From Caulobacter rhizosphaerae (GTDB lineage Bacteria; Pseudomonadota; Alphaproteobacteria; Caulobacterales; Caulobacteraceae), in NCBI RefSeq assembly GCF_010977555.1, contig NZ_CP048815.1, positions 186,001 through 250,000 of the forward strand: 64,000 nt of DNA. The letters are read 5' to 3'. Below, piece after piece: positions 37,734-48,196 of this stretch; positions within the stretch are counted from its first letter, which is position 1, and every line of letters begins with the position of its first letter. Both the position numbers and the translations under genes were made by a program. A model generated the notes under the pieces. It had not been told where the DNA came from, ran no database searches, and worked only from the letters and a program-made list of their open reading frames with translations.

Positions 37734-39371
37734 CTAGCCGTCGAGCGCGCCCGCGACCAGCCGCTTGGCTTGGGCTTGAACTTCGCTGAGGTGATCTGGA
37801 CCCAGGAAGGACTCGGCGTAGATTTTGTAGACGTCCTCGGTGCCGGACGGCCGGGCGGCGAACCAGGCGTTGCGGGTCACCACCTTGAGCCCGCCGATGG
37901 CCTCGCCGTTGCCGGGCGCCTGGGTCAGAATTTGCTCGATCGCTTCGCCCGCCATCTCGGCGGCCTTGACGTCGCTAGGGCTGAGGGATCCCAGACGCGC
38001 CTTTTCCTCTCGCGAAGCGGGAGCGTCGATGCGGGCATAGGCCGGGGCGCCATGCTCGAGGGTCAGGTCGGCATAAAGCTGGCTCGGGCTGGCGCCGGTC
38101 ACGCCCTGGATCTCGGCCGCGAGCAGGCCCAGCAGCAGGCCGTCCTTGTCGGTGGTCCAGACCGTTCCGTCCTGACGCAGGAAGGCCGCGCCGGCCGACT
38201 CCTCGCCGCCGAAGCCGACGCTGCCGTCCACCAGGCCGGGCACGAAATGCTTGAAGCCGACCGGCACCTCCAAAAGGCGGCGGCCCAGCTTGGCGACCAC
38301 CCGATCGATCATCGAGGAGGAGACCAGGGTCTTGCCGACGGCGACGTCGGCGCCCCATTGCGGCCGGTGGCTGAACAGATAGGCGATGGCCGCGGCCAGG
38401 TAGTGGTTGGGATTCATCAGGCCGCCGTCCGGCGTGACGATGCCGTGGCGGTCGGCGTCGGCGTCGTTGCCGATCGCCACGTCGAACTTGGCGCCGCCCT
38501 GCATGGTATGGATCAGATTGGCCATGGCGCAGGCCGACGAGCAGTCCATGCGGATCTTGCCGTCGGTGTCGAGCGGCATGAACGCCCAGCGCGGATCGAC
38601 CCGGTCGTTGACCACCCTCAGGTCCAGCCGGTGCCGGTCGGCGATCTCTCCCCAATAGCCGACAGCGGCCCCGCCCAGGGGATCGGCGCCGATCCGGACG
38701 CCGGCGCGACGCACGGCGTCCAAGTCCAGCACGCTGGGCAGGTCGTCGATATAGTGGGCGAGAAAGTCGTACTCGCTCGCCGCGGCCCGGGCGCGCTCGA
38801 ACGGAATCCGCCGGACCTCGGTCAGCCCATCCTTCAGCAGTTGGTTGGCCCGCGCCGCGATCGGCGTGGTGGCGTCCGAGCCGGCGGGGCCGCCCGAGGG
38901 GGGATTATACTTGAAGCCGCCGTCACGCGGCGGGTTGTGCGACGGCGTGATCAGCACGCCGTCGGCCGACCCCGGCGCGACGCGGTTGTGTTTGAGAATG
39001 GCGTGGGACACCGCCGGCGTCGGTGTGAAGCCGTCGCGCGAATCGACCATCACCGTGACGCCGTTGGCGACCAGCACCTCCAGCGCGGTGCGCCAGGCCG
39101 GCTCGGAGAGGCCATGGGTGTCGCGGCCCAGGAACAGCGGTCCGGTGATCCCCGCGGCGGCCCGGTATTCGGCGATCGCCTGGCTGATGGCCAGGATGTG
39201 AGCCTCGTTGAAGGCGCCGTCCAGGCTGGAGCCGCGATGGCCGGAGGTGCCGAAGGTCACCCGCTGGTCGACCCGGGAAACGTCCGGATGGATATCCTCA
39301 TAGGCCTTGAGCAGGGCGGTCAGGTCGATCAGGTCTTCGGGACGGGCCTGTTGGCCGGCGCGGTCATGCAT
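37734..39371 (-). CDS. pgm: Phosphoglucomutase (alpha-D-glucose specific)
   Basis: A 545-residue enzyme that interconverts glucose 6-phosphate and glucose 1-phosphate, the entry to nucleotide-sugar synthesis. The phosphoserine loop is [19 protein letters not shown] (near residue 145), the Mg-binding loop [14 protein letters not shown] (near 303), the sugar-specificity loop [11 protein letters not shown] and the phosphate loop [16 protein letters not shown] at the end. Length and N-terminus ([12 protein letters not shown]) match Pgm. On the minus strand beside galE, which uses its product after activation. Confidence 0.96.
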   Translation of the reverse strand: MHDRAGQQARPEDLIDLTALLKAYEDIHPDVSRVDQRVTFGTSGHRGSSLDGAFNEAHILAISQAIAEYRAAAGITGPLFLGRDTHGLSEPAWRTALEVLVANGVTVMVDSRDGFTPTPAVSHAILKHNRVAPGSADGVLITPSHNPPRDGGFKYNPPSGGPAGSDATTPIAARANQLLKDGLTEVRRIPFERARAAASEYDFLAHYIDDLPSVLDLDAVRRAGVRIGADPLGGAAVGYWGEIADRHRLDLRVVNDRVDPRWAFMPLDTDGKIRMDCSSACAMANLIHTMQGGAKFDVAIGNDADADRHGIVTPDGGLMNPNHYLAAAIAYLFSHRPQWGADVAVGKTLVSSSMIDRVVAKLGRRLLEVPVGFKHFVPGLVDGSVGFGGEESAGAAFLRQDGTVWTTDKDGLLLGLLAAEIQGVTGASPSQLYADLTLEHGAPAYARIDAPASREEKARLGSLSPSDVKAAEMAGEAIEQILTQAPGNGEAIGGLKVVTRNAWFAARPSGTEDVYKIYAESFLGPDHLSEVQAQAKRLVAGALDG

Positions 39372-39510
39372 GAAAAAACCCTATTGCTCGCCACGAGAGG
39401 CGACAATGTCGCCCCCTGCGGGGGATCGGCGGAGGCGGTGTGTAGCCGCCAAATGCGTCAGTGTTGATACGGTCGGTGGCGGCGAGACCGAGCTTGTGCC
39501 TCTGGAACGA

Positions 39511-40500
39511 TCAGCGCTTGAGGTCCAGCGCGCCGTTGGCGTGCCAGGCCCAGGCGTGCTCGATTATGGCGTCCAGATCATGGCGAGGACTCCAGCCTAA
39601 TTGCTCGCGGGCCTTGCGGTTGTCGGCCACCAGGCTGGGGGCGTCGCCGGCCCGGCGCTCCGCCAACTCCAGCGGGAACGGCCGGTTGGATCGCCGCTCG
39701 ATGGCGCCGACCAGCTCGCGCACGCTGGTGCCCGTGCCGGTGCCCAGGTTGAAGACCGCGCTCTCCTTGCCGTCCAGCAGCCACTTCAACGCCAGGACGT
39801 GGGCGTCGGCCAGGTCCAGCACGTGGATGTAGTCGCGTATGCAGGTCCCGTCGCGGGTGTCGTAGTCGCCGCCGAACAGCGTGAACTTGTCCCGCTCGCC
39901 GCGGGCGGCGGCGATCGCCATCGGGATGGCGTGGGTCTCCGGCTCGTGCTTTTCGCCGATCCGGCCCTCGGGGTCGGCGCCGGCGGCGTTGAAATAACGC
40001 AAGGCCACCGAGCGGAAGCCCTTGTAACGATCCAGGTCCTCGAGGACCTGCTCGACCATCAGCTTGCTGCGCCCGTAGGGGTTCAGCGGGGCCTGCTGAT
40101 GCTTCTCGTCCATCGGCACGTAGACCGGCGCGCCGTAGGTCGCGCAGGTCGAGGAAAACACCAGCTTGTCGACGCCGGCCCTTTGCGCGGCCTGGATCAG
40201 GGTCAGGGTTCCGCCGACGTTGTTCTCGTAGAACGCGCCTGGCTCGGCGATCGAAAACCCGACCTCGATGAAGGCCGCGAAATGTACGACGGCCACGGGT
40301 TTGTGTTTGGCGAAGACGGCGTCCAACCGCGCGGCGTCCCGGATGTCGCCGACCTCGAGCGGGCCCCACTGAACAAACGATTCCCAGCCGTTCGACAGGT
40401 TATCATAGACGACGGGCGTGTATCCGGCCTCGGCGAGTCTAAGGCAGGTGTGCGCGCCGATATAGCCCGCGCCGCCAGCAACAAGGATGGATGCCTTCAA
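39511..40500 (-). CDS. galE: UDP-glucose 4-epimerase
   Basis: A 329-residue short-chain dehydrogenase-like epimerase. The NAD-binding motif ILVAGGAGYIGAHTCLRLAE is at the N-terminus, the catalytic Ser/Tyr/Lys in SSTCATYG and NPYGRSKLMVE, and GalE-specific motifs are ALRYFNAAGADPEGRIGE and CIRDYIHVLDLADAH. The TTG at 40500 (reading LKASILVAGG, GGAG upstream) gives a normal N-terminus; the longer frame from 40593 adds an unlikely Arg-rich leader. It makes UDP-galactose for the polysaccharide cluster. Confidence 0.93.
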   Translation of the reverse strand: MKASILVAGGAGYIGAHTCLRLAEAGYTPVVYDNLSNGWESFVQWGPLEVGDIRDAARLDAVFAKHKPVAVVHFAAFIEVGFSIAEPGAFYENNVGGTLTLIQAAQRAGVDKLVFSSTCATYGAPVYVPMDEKHQQAPLNPYGRSKLMVEQVLEDLDRYKGFRSVALRYFNAAGADPEGRIGEKHEPETHAIPMAIAAARGERDKFTLFGGDYDTRDGTCIRDYIHVLDLADAHVLALKWLLDGKESAVFNLGTGTGTSVRELVGAIERRSNRPFPLELAERRAGDAPSLVADNRKAREQLGWSPRHDLDAIIEHAWAWHANGALDLKR

Positions 40501-40872
40501 GATCGCGCTCCGCGTCCGTCGCCGCCGTCTCTTGCGCGATGGATCTCGAGTCCTCCTAGGGCAATGCTCATCTAAGCGAAATATCAAAAACAACAGCGGT
40601 GCGAAGGTGCGTCGACCCTCACGGTGGAGCTTAGATTGGGTGCGCCAAGCGCAGCCTGTTTCGCCCTATATTTCCACGGATGGCCTGCTGCTTCAGGAAA
40701 ATAACCCCAAATGCCGCAAGTTTCGCGGTTCTGTCATTGATTCTGAGGCGTGATTAGACAATTCAAGTCTCAAAATCCAGCCGTTCATGCCGCCGCTTGA
40801 CCCAATAACGCCGATGTTGCAATGCAATGCGGCGAGCGGCGGCCGACCACCGTTAAGATATAGGACGAAAAT
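40501..40872. promoter_or_regulatory. Divergent promoter region of galE and rfbC
   Basis: A 372-base AT-enriched gap between galE-pgm (minus) and the rfb operon (plus). It contains a palindrome TTGCA-A-TGCAA at 40817-40827 and the AGGA ribosome site of rfbC at 40862-40865. An open frame (40487-40753) has no family-like sequence. Promoters are inferred from the gene orientation only. Confidence 0.5.
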
Positions 40873-41442
40873 ATGACGCTTGGCGTGTGTGTAATTAAAA
40901 CTCGTCGGTTTGAAGATGATCGAGGGTGGTTTTCAGAGACCTACAACGCGCCGAAAATGATTGCCTTGGGTATCGATTCTACATTCGTGCAGGACAATCA
41001 GTCCTACTCGAAGTATTCTGGAACTATCCGAGGGATCCATTTTCAACGACCACCCCACGCCCAAGCCAAGCTCGTGCGCTGCGTCAAAGGTCGGATCCTG
41101 GATTATGCTATCGACTTGCGAAAGGGATCGCCGACCTACGGCCATCACGTCTGCGCCGAGTTGAGCGCGCAGAACAGCCAACAACTATTCGTGCCGATCG
41201 GATTTGGCCACGCCTTCGTCACGCTCGAGGACGATACAGAGGTAGCCTACAAGGTCTCGGACGTTTATTCGCCGGAGCACGATGGTGGAATCGTCTGGAA
41301 CGATCCGGCGCTGAGCATTGATTGGCCGCTGCCGACCGGGGGCGCGACGCTTTCGATGAAGGACCAGGCGCTGCCGCTGCTCGAGGCCTTCGACAGCCCG
41401 TTCGAGTACGACGGCAATCCATTGAACCTGGCTCAGGTCTGA
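40873..41442 (+). CDS. rfbC: dTDP-4-dehydrorhamnose 3,5-epimerase
   Basis: A 189-residue RmlC-type cupin. Visible motifs are RFEDDRGWFSETYN, FVQDNQSYSKYSGTIRGIHF (active-site region), the base HAFVTLEDDTEVAYKVSDVY and the DDPAL-like NDPALSIDWP. It performs the double epimerisation in dTDP-L-rhamnose synthesis. First gene of rfbCBDA on the plus strand. Confidence 0.96.
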   Translation: MTLGVCVIKTRRFEDDRGWFSETYNAPKMIALGIDSTFVQDNQSYSKYSGTIRGIHFQRPPHAQAKLVRCVKGRILDYAIDLRKGSPTYGHHVCAELSAQNSQQLFVPIGFGHAFVTLEDDTEVAYKVSDVYSPEHDGGIVWNDPALSIDWPLPTGGATLSMKDQALPLLEAFDSPFEYDGNPLNLAQV

Positions 41443-41471
41443 GCTCACGACACGCAAGTGGAGACTGGTAG

Positions 41472-42524
41472 TTGCGCATTCTAATTACCGGCGGCGCCGG
41501 CTTCATCGGTTCCGCCTTGGTGCGGCGGCTGATCGCGAGCAGCGATCATGAGGTCCTCGTCTTCGACAAGCTGACCTATGCGGGCGTGCTGGAGTCGTTG
41601 GACCCCGTCGCGGACAGTCCACGGTACCGCTTCGTCCAGGCCGACATCGCCGACTCGGACGCGGTCGCGGCGGCGCTGGCCTCGTTCCGCCCGCAGGTGA
41701 TCGCCCACCTAGCGGCCGAAAGTCACGTCGATCGATCGATCGATGGGCCGGGCGATTTCATTCACACCAATATCGTCGGCACCTTCACCCTGCTTCAGCA
41801 GGCGCTCCACTATTGGAGCGGGCTGGAGGGCGACGAAAAGGCCGCGTTCCGCTTCCATCATATTTCGACGGACGAGGTCTTCGGGTCGCTTGGCGAAGAA
41901 GGCTACTTCACCGAAACCACGCCCTACGATCCGCGATCGCCCTATTCGGCGTCGAAGGCTTCGTCGGACCATCTGGTCCGCGCGTGGGGCCACACCTACG
42001 GTCTGCCGGTGCTGGTCACCAACTGCTCCAACAACTACGGCCCGTACCATTTCCCGGAAAAGCTGATCCCGCTGGTGATCATCAAGGCTTTGGCCGGCGA
42101 GCCCCTGCCGGTCTATGGTGACGGCTCCAACGTGCGCGACTGGCTCTTCGTCGAGGATCACGCGGCGGCGCTGCAGGCCGTCTTCGAGCAGGGGGAGCCG
42201 CTGGAGACCTACAACATCGGCGGAAACTCCGAGCGCAAGAACCTGGACGTGGTCAAGGCGATCACTAGCACGCTGGATCGCCTGTCGCCCCGCGCCGACG
42301 GCAAGTCCTATGCCGATCAGATCACCTTCGTGAAGGACCGGCCCGGCCACGATCAGCGCTACGCCATCGATGCGAGCAAGATCCGGCGCGAACTGGACTG
42401 GACGCCCTCGGTGACCTTCGAGCAGGGCATCGAGCGGACGGTTGCCTGGTATCTGGCCAACCGTCCCTGGTGGCAGGCCATTCTCGACAAGCGGGACGCC
42501 ACGGCCCGACGCGGCCATGGGTGA
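41472..42524 (+). CDS. rfbB: dTDP-glucose 4,6-dehydratase
   Basis: A 350-residue NAD-dependent dehydratase. The Rossmann motif [18 protein letters not shown] starts the protein. [39 protein letters not shown] (YxxxK) and [15 protein letters not shown] are RmlB signatures. It uses a TTG start at 41472 with GGAG upstream. It converts dTDP-glucose to the 4-keto-6-deoxy sugar. Its end overlaps rfbD by 8 bases. Confidence 0.96.
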   Translation: MRILITGGAGFIGSALVRRLIASSDHEVLVFDKLTYAGVLESLDPVADSPRYRFVQADIADSDAVAAALASFRPQVIAHLAAESHVDRSIDGPGDFIHTNIVGTFTLLQQALHYWSGLEGDEKAAFRFHHISTDEVFGSLGEEGYFTETTPYDPRSPYSASKASSDHLVRAWGHTYGLPVLVTNCSNNYGPYHFPEKLIPLVIIKALAGEPLPVYGDGSNVRDWLFVEDHAAALQAVFEQGEPLETYNIGGNSERKNLDVVKAITSTLDRLSPRADGKSYADQITFVKDRPGHDQRYAIDASKIRRELDWTPSVTFEQGIERTVAWYLANRPWWQAILDKRDATARRGHG

Positions 42525-43419
42525 GCCCATCGCGATCTTGGTGACGGGCGGGGCCGGTCAGGTCGGCGCCGAGCTGCAGGCCTATGCCTGGCCTGCTGGC
42601 GTGAAGGTGCTTGCGCCCGCCCGGTCAGAGCTCGACCTGACGGACGCGGCCAGCGTCGCGGCCTGGTTTTCCGCCAATCCCGTGGCGGCCGTGATCAACC
42701 CGGCCGCCTATACCGCCGTCGACCGGGCCGAGACGGAAATCGGCGCCGCCTTCGCCGCCAACGCCCTCGCGCCCGCCCTGCTGGCCGAGGCGACCAAGGC
42801 GGCGGGCGTTCCGCTGGTGCATGTGTCGACAGACTATGTCTTCGATGGCCAGGGCGACGAGTTCAACGCCGAGGAAGCTCCCGTGGCGCCCTTGGGCGTC
42901 TATGGGGCCAGCAAGCTGGCGGGCGAGTTGGCCGTGCGTTCGGGCAATCCTCGCTCGGTCGTGGTTCGGACGGCTTGGGTGCTGAGCGTCCATCGCGCCA
43001 ACTTCCTCAAGACGATGCTGCGCCTGGCCGGGGATCGGGACCGGGTCTCGGTCGTGGCGGACCAGTTCGGCTGTCCGACCTCCGCTCGCGATATCGCCCA
43101 CACGCTGGCGACGATCACCTTGAGAATGATGGCCGATCCGACCGCGCCGACCGGCGTCTATCATTTCGTGAACGCCGGCGAGACAAGCTGGAGCGGCCTG
43201 GCCCAGGAAATCTTCGCCCAAAGCGCCCGCCATGGCGGCGCCTTCGCCGAGGTGACGCCGATCACTACGGCCGACTATCCGACGCCGGCCCGGCGGCCGG
43301 CCAATTCCCGACTTTCCACCGCGAAGATCACGGCCGACTACGGCGTCACACCCCGCCCCTGGCGGGACGCCGTCGCCGAGATCGTCGAGGAACTTTCGAA
43401 CAGGAGCGTTGCGCCATGA
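42517..43419 (+). CDS. rfbD: dTDP-4-dehydrorhamnose reductase
   Basis: A 300-residue NAD(P)H-dependent reductase that makes dTDP-L-rhamnose. Motifs seen are [53 protein letters not shown] (YxxxK) and [16 protein letters not shown]. The ATG at 42517 overlaps the end of rfbB and the end overlaps rfbA (ATGA), so the set is translationally coupled. Confidence 0.96.
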   Translation: MGEPIAILVTGGAGQVGAELQAYAWPAGVKVLAPARSELDLTDAASVAAWFSANPVAAVINPAAYTAVDRAETEIGAAFAANALAPALLAEATKAAGVPLVHVSTDYVFDGQGDEFNAEEAPVAPLGVYGASKLAGELAVRSGNPRSVVVRTAWVLSVHRANFLKTMLRLAGDRDRVSVVADQFGCPTSARDIAHTLATITLRMMADPTAPTGVYHFVNAGETSWSGLAQEIFAQSARHGGAFAEVTPITTADYPTPARRPANSRLSTAKITADYGVTPRPWRDAVAEIVEELSNRSVAP

Positions 43420-44303
43420 AGGGCATCATACTTGCCGGAGGTTCGGGCACGCGTCTGCACCCCATGACCCAGGTCACGTCCAAGCAGCTGATGCCTGTGT
43501 ACGACAAGCCGATGATCTACTATCCGCTGTCCACGCTGATGCTGGCGGGGATCCGCGAGATTCTGATCATCTCGACGCCGCGCGACACGCCCTCCTTCCA
43601 GGCGCTGCTCGGCGACGGGTCGCAATGGGGCTGCAGCATCGAGTACGCCGTGCAGCCCAATCCGGAGGGCCTGGCCCAGGCCTATATCATTGGCGCGGAC
43701 TTCGTGGCGGGCTCGCCCTCGGCCCTGATCCTGGGCGACAACATCTTCTACGGCCACGGCTCCACCGACCTGTTCAACAGCGCGTCGGCCCGCGGCGCCG
43801 GCGCCACGGTGTTCGCCTATCACGTCACCGATCCCGAGCGTTACGGCGTGGTCGCCTTCGACGAGAAGATGCGCGCCCTGTCGATCGAAGAGAAACCAGC
43901 CAAGCCGCAGTCCAACTGGGCGGTCACCGGCCTCTATTTCTACGACGCCGACGTGGTGGACATCGCCGCCAACCTCAAGCCGTCCCCGCGCGGCGAACTG
44001 GAGATCACCGACGTCAACCGCACCTATCTGGAGCGCGGCAAACTGTCGGTGGAGATCATGGGCCGCGGCTACGCCTGGCTCGACACCGGCACGCCGGACA
44101 GCCTGATCGAGGCGGCCGAGTTCGTGCGGACCCTCGAGAAGCGCCAGGGCTTCAAGATCGCCTGTCCAGAGGAGATCGCGTTTGTGAAGAACTTCATCGA
44201 CGCCCGGCAGCTGGAGAAGCTGGCCGACAACCTGGGCAAGTCGACCTACGGGCAATATCTGCGCAATGTCTTGCGTCTGCATGGCGGATACACGCCGGCA
44301 TGA
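43416..44303 (+). CDS. rfbA: Glucose-1-phosphate thymidylyltransferase
   Basis: A 295-residue nucleotidyltransferase (RmlA) that forms dTDP-glucose from dTTP and glucose 1-phosphate, the product of Pgm in this cluster. The signature [15 protein letters not shown] is followed by [32 protein letters not shown] and [12 protein letters not shown]. Starts on the rfbD stop and ends on the next glycosyltransferase start, both ATGA. Confidence 0.97.
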   Translation: MKGIILAGGSGTRLHPMTQVTSKQLMPVYDKPMIYYPLSTLMLAGIREILIISTPRDTPSFQALLGDGSQWGCSIEYAVQPNPEGLAQAYIIGADFVAGSPSALILGDNIFYGHGSTDLFNSASARGAGATVFAYHVTDPERYGVVAFDEKMRALSIEEKPAKPQSNWAVTGLYFYDADVVDIAANLKPSPRGELEITDVNRTYLERGKLSVEIMGRGYAWLDTGTPDSLIEAAEFVRTLEKRQGFKIACPEEIAFVKNFIDARQLEKLADNLGKSTYGQYLRNVLRLHGGYTPA

Positions 44304-45421
44304 CCAAGGTTCGCAAGCTTTCCATCCTGGGCACCCGTGGCGTCCCCGCCGGCCATGGCGGCTTCGAGACGTTCGCCGAGCACTTCGCCTTGCACATGGT
44401 CGCCAAGGGCTGGGACGTGACGGTCTATTGCCAAGCCGACGACGGCCCGCCCGGACCCGTCATCGACGAGTGGCGAGGGGTGCGTCGCGTGACCTATGTC
44501 GCCGACTCCGGCGCGACGGGAACGATGAAATTCGACTGGATGTGCGTGATGCACGCCATGCGGTCCGAAGGCGTGATGCTGGTGCTGGGGTACAACACCG
44601 CAGTGTTCAGCGCATTGTTGCGTTTGAGCGGCCATCCTGTGCTGACCAACATGGACGGCATCGAATGGAAGCGCGCCAAGTGGCCATGGCATGGCCGGAT
44701 CTGGCTCTATCTGAACGAATGGATCGGAGCGCTCACCTCCACCAAGCTCATCGCCGACCATCCGGAGATCGAGCGTCACCTGGCGCGACGGCGTAGCAAG
44801 CGCGACATCGTCATGATCCCCTATGGGGCCGATGCGGTGACCGAGGCTTCCGAGGAGCCGATCAAGGCGCGCGGCCTCAACCCCGGCCGCTATCTGATCT
44901 CGATCGGCCGGATCGAGCCCGAGAACAACATCCTGCCCATGATTGAAGCCTTCGCGGCCCGCGAGCGTGAGCTGCAGTTCGTCTGCCTGGGCAAGCTCGA
45001 GCCCGAGAAGAACCCCTACCACGCCGCGGTCCTCAAGGCCGGCGAGGGCCGGGTGCTGTTCCCGGGCGCGATCTACGACGCTGCGGTGGTGCGGGCGTTG
45101 CGGTTCCACGCCGCCGCCTACTGTCACGGCCACAGTGTCGGCGGCACCAATCCTTCGCTCGTCGAGGCGCTGGGCGCGGGCAACGCGATCGTCGGCCATG
45201 ACAATCCGTACAACCGGTGGGTCGCCGGCCCCGACCAGTGGTACTTCCCCGACAAGGACGCCTGCGCCCGCTGTTTCGACGAGATCGAGGCTGGCGGCGA
45301 GCGCCTCCAGCAGGCTCGGGCCGCCGCGCGCCATCGTTTCGAAACGGCCTTCCTTTGGTCGGATATCCTGTCGGAGTATGAGGCTTTGTGCCTCGCCGCC
45401 ATCGACCAGAAATCTGTATGA
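44300..45421 (+). CDS. DUF1972/GT4 glycosyltransferase, probable rhamnosyltransferase
   Basis: A 373-residue protein. The N-terminal DUF1972 domain is marked by [20 protein letters not shown] and by [13 protein letters not shown]; the C-terminal GT4 part has the donor-binding [20 protein letters not shown]. Members of this type are often rhamnosyltransferases. The direct coupling to rfbA supports use of dTDP-rhamnose. Starts on the rfbA stop and ends on the next start (ATGA each). Confidence 0.9.
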   Translation: MTKVRKLSILGTRGVPAGHGGFETFAEHFALHMVAKGWDVTVYCQADDGPPGPVIDEWRGVRRVTYVADSGATGTMKFDWMCVMHAMRSEGVMLVLGYNTAVFSALLRLSGHPVLTNMDGIEWKRAKWPWHGRIWLYLNEWIGALTSTKLIADHPEIERHLARRRSKRDIVMIPYGADAVTEASEEPIKARGLNPGRYLISIGRIEPENNILPMIEAFAARERELQFVCLGKLEPEKNPYHAAVLKAGEGRVLFPGAIYDAAVVRALRFHAAAYCHGHSVGGTNPSLVEALGAGNAIVGHDNPYNRWVAGPDQWYFPDKDACARCFDEIEAGGERLQQARAAARHRFETAFLWSDILSEYEALCLAAIDQKSV

Positions 45422-46473
45422 GCCCCTCGATCCGTCGCCTGGGCGCTGCAAGAAAGGGATCCTGTTTGTCTACGCTGCGCGTGCTGCACATCACCAACGC
45501 CTTCCCCTATGCGGAGGTCCCGGAATACGGCGTCTTCGTGAAGGAGCAGATCGATTCTCTCGACCGCGCGGGTGTGGAGACAAAGGTTCTGTTCATGAAC
45601 GGGCGCCGCGACGGCAAGAGCGCCTATACCAAAGGCGTGAGCGACATCCGCAAGGCGGCGGCGAACTACGATATCCTGCACTGCCACCATCTCTACTCAG
45701 GCTTCGCCACGGCCTTGGCCTTCACGGGTAAACCCGTCGTGCTCTCGTTTCTCAATGACTGGTTGCACGAGATGGATGGCGTGCGGTCGGAGTTGGCCCG
45801 CAAGCTGGGATGCGGGTTCGGCGTGCGCTGGGCCGACAAGGTAATCTTCAAGAGTCCAGTCCCGTCGGTCCTGGGCTCCAGCGACCGGTTCGTGAACCTG
45901 CCGAATGGCGTCAACGCTGATCAATTTCACATCGTACCTCGTGAAGAGGCGCGCGCGCGGCTGGGCTTGGATCCGGCCGCCTTCTATGTGCTGTTCGTCA
46001 GCTCCAAGGACAAGAACCGGGCGCAAAAGCGCTACGATCGTTTCGCGGCGACAATGGATATCGTTCGCCAAGCCAACCCTGGCCGAAAGGTCGAGGAACT
46101 GGTGCTGGTCAACCAGCCGCGCGAGCGGGTGCTGGACTTTTTCAACTCGGCCGATCTGCATCTGATGTCGTCCGACTTCGAGGGTTCGCCGAACTCGGTC
46201 AAGGAAGCGCTATGCTGCGGCGTGCCGGTGGTCACCACCGAGGTGGGTAACGTCGTCGAGATGCTGCAAGATGTGCCCAACGCCCATGTCTCGCCTTCGT
46301 TCGAGCCTAAAGCGCTGGCCGAGTTGGTGCAGAAGGTCATCATGGCGGACATCGATCGTCAGGCAATCCGCGACGGATTTCTCGCCAAGGGGCTTAGCCA
46401 AGAGGCGATCGCGCAAAAACTGATCTCGCTCTATCAGGAGACTATTTTGCGTAAGCGAAAGAATGGAAAGTAA
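45418..46473 (+). CDS. GT4-family glycosyltransferase
   Basis: A 351-residue GT-B glycosyltransferase. The N-terminal acceptor domain includes ITNAFPYAEVPEYGVFVKEQ and DILHCHHLYSGFA; the donor domain has SSDFEGSPNSVKEALCCGVP, the GT4 E-x7-E type signature. The ATG at 45418 overlaps the preceding stop (ATGA). Sugar and linkage cannot be read from sequence. It overlaps the following acyltransferase gene by 11 bases if that begins at 46463. Confidence 0.92.
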   Translation: MSPSIRRLGAARKGSCLSTLRVLHITNAFPYAEVPEYGVFVKEQIDSLDRAGVETKVLFMNGRRDGKSAYTKGVSDIRKAAANYDILHCHHLYSGFATALAFTGKPVVLSFLNDWLHEMDGVRSELARKLGCGFGVRWADKVIFKSPVPSVLGSSDRFVNLPNGVNADQFHIVPREEARARLGLDPAAFYVLFVSSKDKNRAQKRYDRFAATMDIVRQANPGRKVEELVLVNQPRERVLDFFNSADLHLMSSDFEGSPNSVKEALCCGVPVVTTEVGNVVEMLQDVPNAHVSPSFEPKALAELVQKVIMADIDRQAIRDGFLAKGLSQEAIAQKLISLYQETILRKRKNGK

Positions 46474-47542
46474 TATGTCTGACGCTGGGTCAAGCAGGCA
46501 ATTTAATCTTATCCAGGTGCTTCGCTTCATAGCGGCTGCCATGGTGCTTGTTTTGCACTCGTCATTCTATACTTCTGAACGCCTCGTTAAGGGCTCTGCT
46601 GTCTGGCACGAAGGGCGTTATGGCGTCGACATCTTCTTTGTGATCAGCGGCTTCGTGATGATGCTTTCAGCCGAAGCCCTGGTTTCCAAACCGGATGGCT
46701 GGCGGACCTTCCTCACCCGGCGATTCATTCGGATATTCCCGCTTTACTGGGTTGCGACGACGATCAACTTGGCCGTCTTGCTGGTGATGCCGGTCGTTGT
46801 CCTTCATTCCCAATTCGACCTCTGGGAAATCGTCTCGTCTTATTTCTTGATCCCTCATCGCGACGCCAAAGGCGTGATCGAGCCCCTGCTCGGTGTGGGC
46901 TGGACGCTGATGTTCGAGATGATGTTCTACTACTGCTTCGCCATCTGTTTGAAATTCAAGCTCTCGCCGCTGAAAACGATCGTCCCGATTTTCGTCGTCC
47001 TGGGAACCTTGTCGTTCTTCAAGACGCCTGCATGGCCGACTATCGCCTTTTTCTGCAATGTCCATGTTCTGGCCTTCTGCACCGGCATGTTCCTGGCGAA
47101 ATACGTGCGACTGGTTCCCGCCGGGCTGAAGTGGGGACTGCCGTTCGCCTTTGTCGGATTCCTCGTCCTCGTGACGCCGGCTTTGAGCTCCGTACCCGTC
47201 GTGTCTCCGCTAGTCATGGTTCTGGCTTCGACCTTGGTTGTCGCCGCCGCGATCAGTTTGGAGCCACGGTTGGGTCGTCTCGCGCCCGCCTCGCTCCTGA
47301 CTTTGGGCGCGGCGTCGTACGCGCTCTATCTCTTCCACCCGCTGATCGCGCCGGCCGTCCCGATGGTCTTGAAGAAGCTTTCGATCCATTCGGCGCCGCT
47401 TTCGATTCTGCTGTGTGTCTGCGTGGCGATTCCGGTCGGTCTGCTCGTGCACTTTGGGGTGGAGCGCCCGATCGACGCCGGCATTCGGCGTTGGACAGGT
47501 CGGCGTCCGAAGAAGGTCGAGGAAGTTCAGGCCCCCGCCTGA
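46463..47542 (+). CDS. Membrane O-acyltransferase (acyltransferase family 3)
   Basis: A 359-residue polytopic protein with about ten hydrophobic segments. The family-3 signatures are LIQVLRFIAAAMVLVLHSSF (with catalytic His), RYGVDIFFVISGFVMML, TRRFIRIFPLYWVATT, WTLMFEMMFY and SYALYLFHPLIAP. It would acetylate or otherwise acylate a polysaccharide on the inner membrane. ATG at 46463 or 46475 (MSDAGSS) is possible. Confidence 0.93.
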   Translation: MESNMSDAGSSRQFNLIQVLRFIAAAMVLVLHSSFYTSERLVKGSAVWHEGRYGVDIFFVISGFVMMLSAEALVSKPDGWRTFLTRRFIRIFPLYWVATTINLAVLLVMPVVVLHSQFDLWEIVSSYFLIPHRDAKGVIEPLLGVGWTLMFEMMFYYCFAICLKFKLSPLKTIVPIFVVLGTLSFFKTPAWPTIAFFCNVHVLAFCTGMFLAKYVRLVPAGLKWGLPFAFVGFLVLVTPALSSVPVVSPLVMVLASTLVVAAAISLEPRLGRLAPASLLTLGAASYALYLFHPLIAPAVPMVLKKLSIHSAPLSILLCVCVAIPVGLLVHFGVERPIDAGIRRWTGRRPKKVEEVQAPA

Positions 47543-47587
47543 AGCCTTGGCGCGGCTCTGCACGACAATTTGACAGGAGGCACGAGC

Positions 47588-48118
47588 TTGCCGGGAATGG
47601 TTGATGGCGCGAGGAGCGCGTGGGCGGCGGATCTGATCGCCAATTCAAGACGTCCCGGATTGGCGGGCTCCATTGCCGGTTGGCTGTTATCCCCGGGCCA
47701 GAAGGCCGTCACGATATATCGTTGGAGTCGCGCTGTCGCTCGGCATGGAGTTCCTGGGAAGTTGCTTTCCAAGTTGCTCTGGCGATGGAACGTGAGGACG
47801 ACGGGCTGCTATCTGTCGCCGCTCGCCGACATCGCACACGGGCTGGCGATGCCGCACGCAGTCGGCGTGGTCGTGGGCGAGGGCGTCACCATCGGCAAGA
47901 ACGTCACCCTCTATCAGCACGTCACGCTGGGCCGCTCGAGAAGCGACCAACCCGCTTATCCGAAGATCGGCGACAACGTGATCGTCTACGCCGGCGCGAT
48001 TGTCGCGGGCGGGGTGACGGTCGGCGATGGCGCGGTCATCGGCGCCAATGCCGTGGTCATCCGGGATGTTCCCGCCGGGGCGAAGGCGGTCGGCAATCCG
48101 GCCAGGCTTTTGTCCTGA
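47588..48118 (+). CDS. CysE-like serine/sugar O-acetyltransferase
   Basis: A 176-residue hexapeptide-repeat acetyltransferase. Left-handed beta-helix repeats are visible in GVVVGEGVTIGKNVTLYQHV, TLGRSRSDQPAYPKIGDNVI and VYAGAIVAGGVTVGDGAVIG. The N-terminal helical part resembles serine acetyltransferases (IYRWSRAVAR). TTG at 47588 has an ideal CAGGAGG site 7 bases upstream; ATG at 47597 would be too far. In this cluster, a polysaccharide-modifying role is more likely than cysteine synthesis. Confidence 0.87.
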   Translation: MPGMVDGARSAWAADLIANSRRPGLAGSIAGWLLSPGQKAVTIYRWSRAVARHGVPGKLLSKLLWRWNVRTTGCYLSPLADIAHGLAMPHAVGVVVGEGVTIGKNVTLYQHVTLGRSRSDQPAYPKIGDNVIVYAGAIVAGGVTVGDGAVIGANAVVIRDVPAGAKAVGNPARLLS

Positions 48119-48196
48119 GGACGGCGCCGCGCCTCCGTGGCTGGTCGTGCGTTCTAAGGACCATGGTCGATTGGTTTGATCGGTTGGAGTGAGTTC

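Noticed and set aside
37770..39467. 565-codon plus-strand frame opposite pgm
   Set aside because: Pgm motifs on the minus strand are complete; the plus frame is a compositional shadow.
40487..40753. 88-codon frame in the galE-rfbC gap
   Set aside because: Overlaps the galE start, lies in AT-rich promoter DNA and resembles no family.
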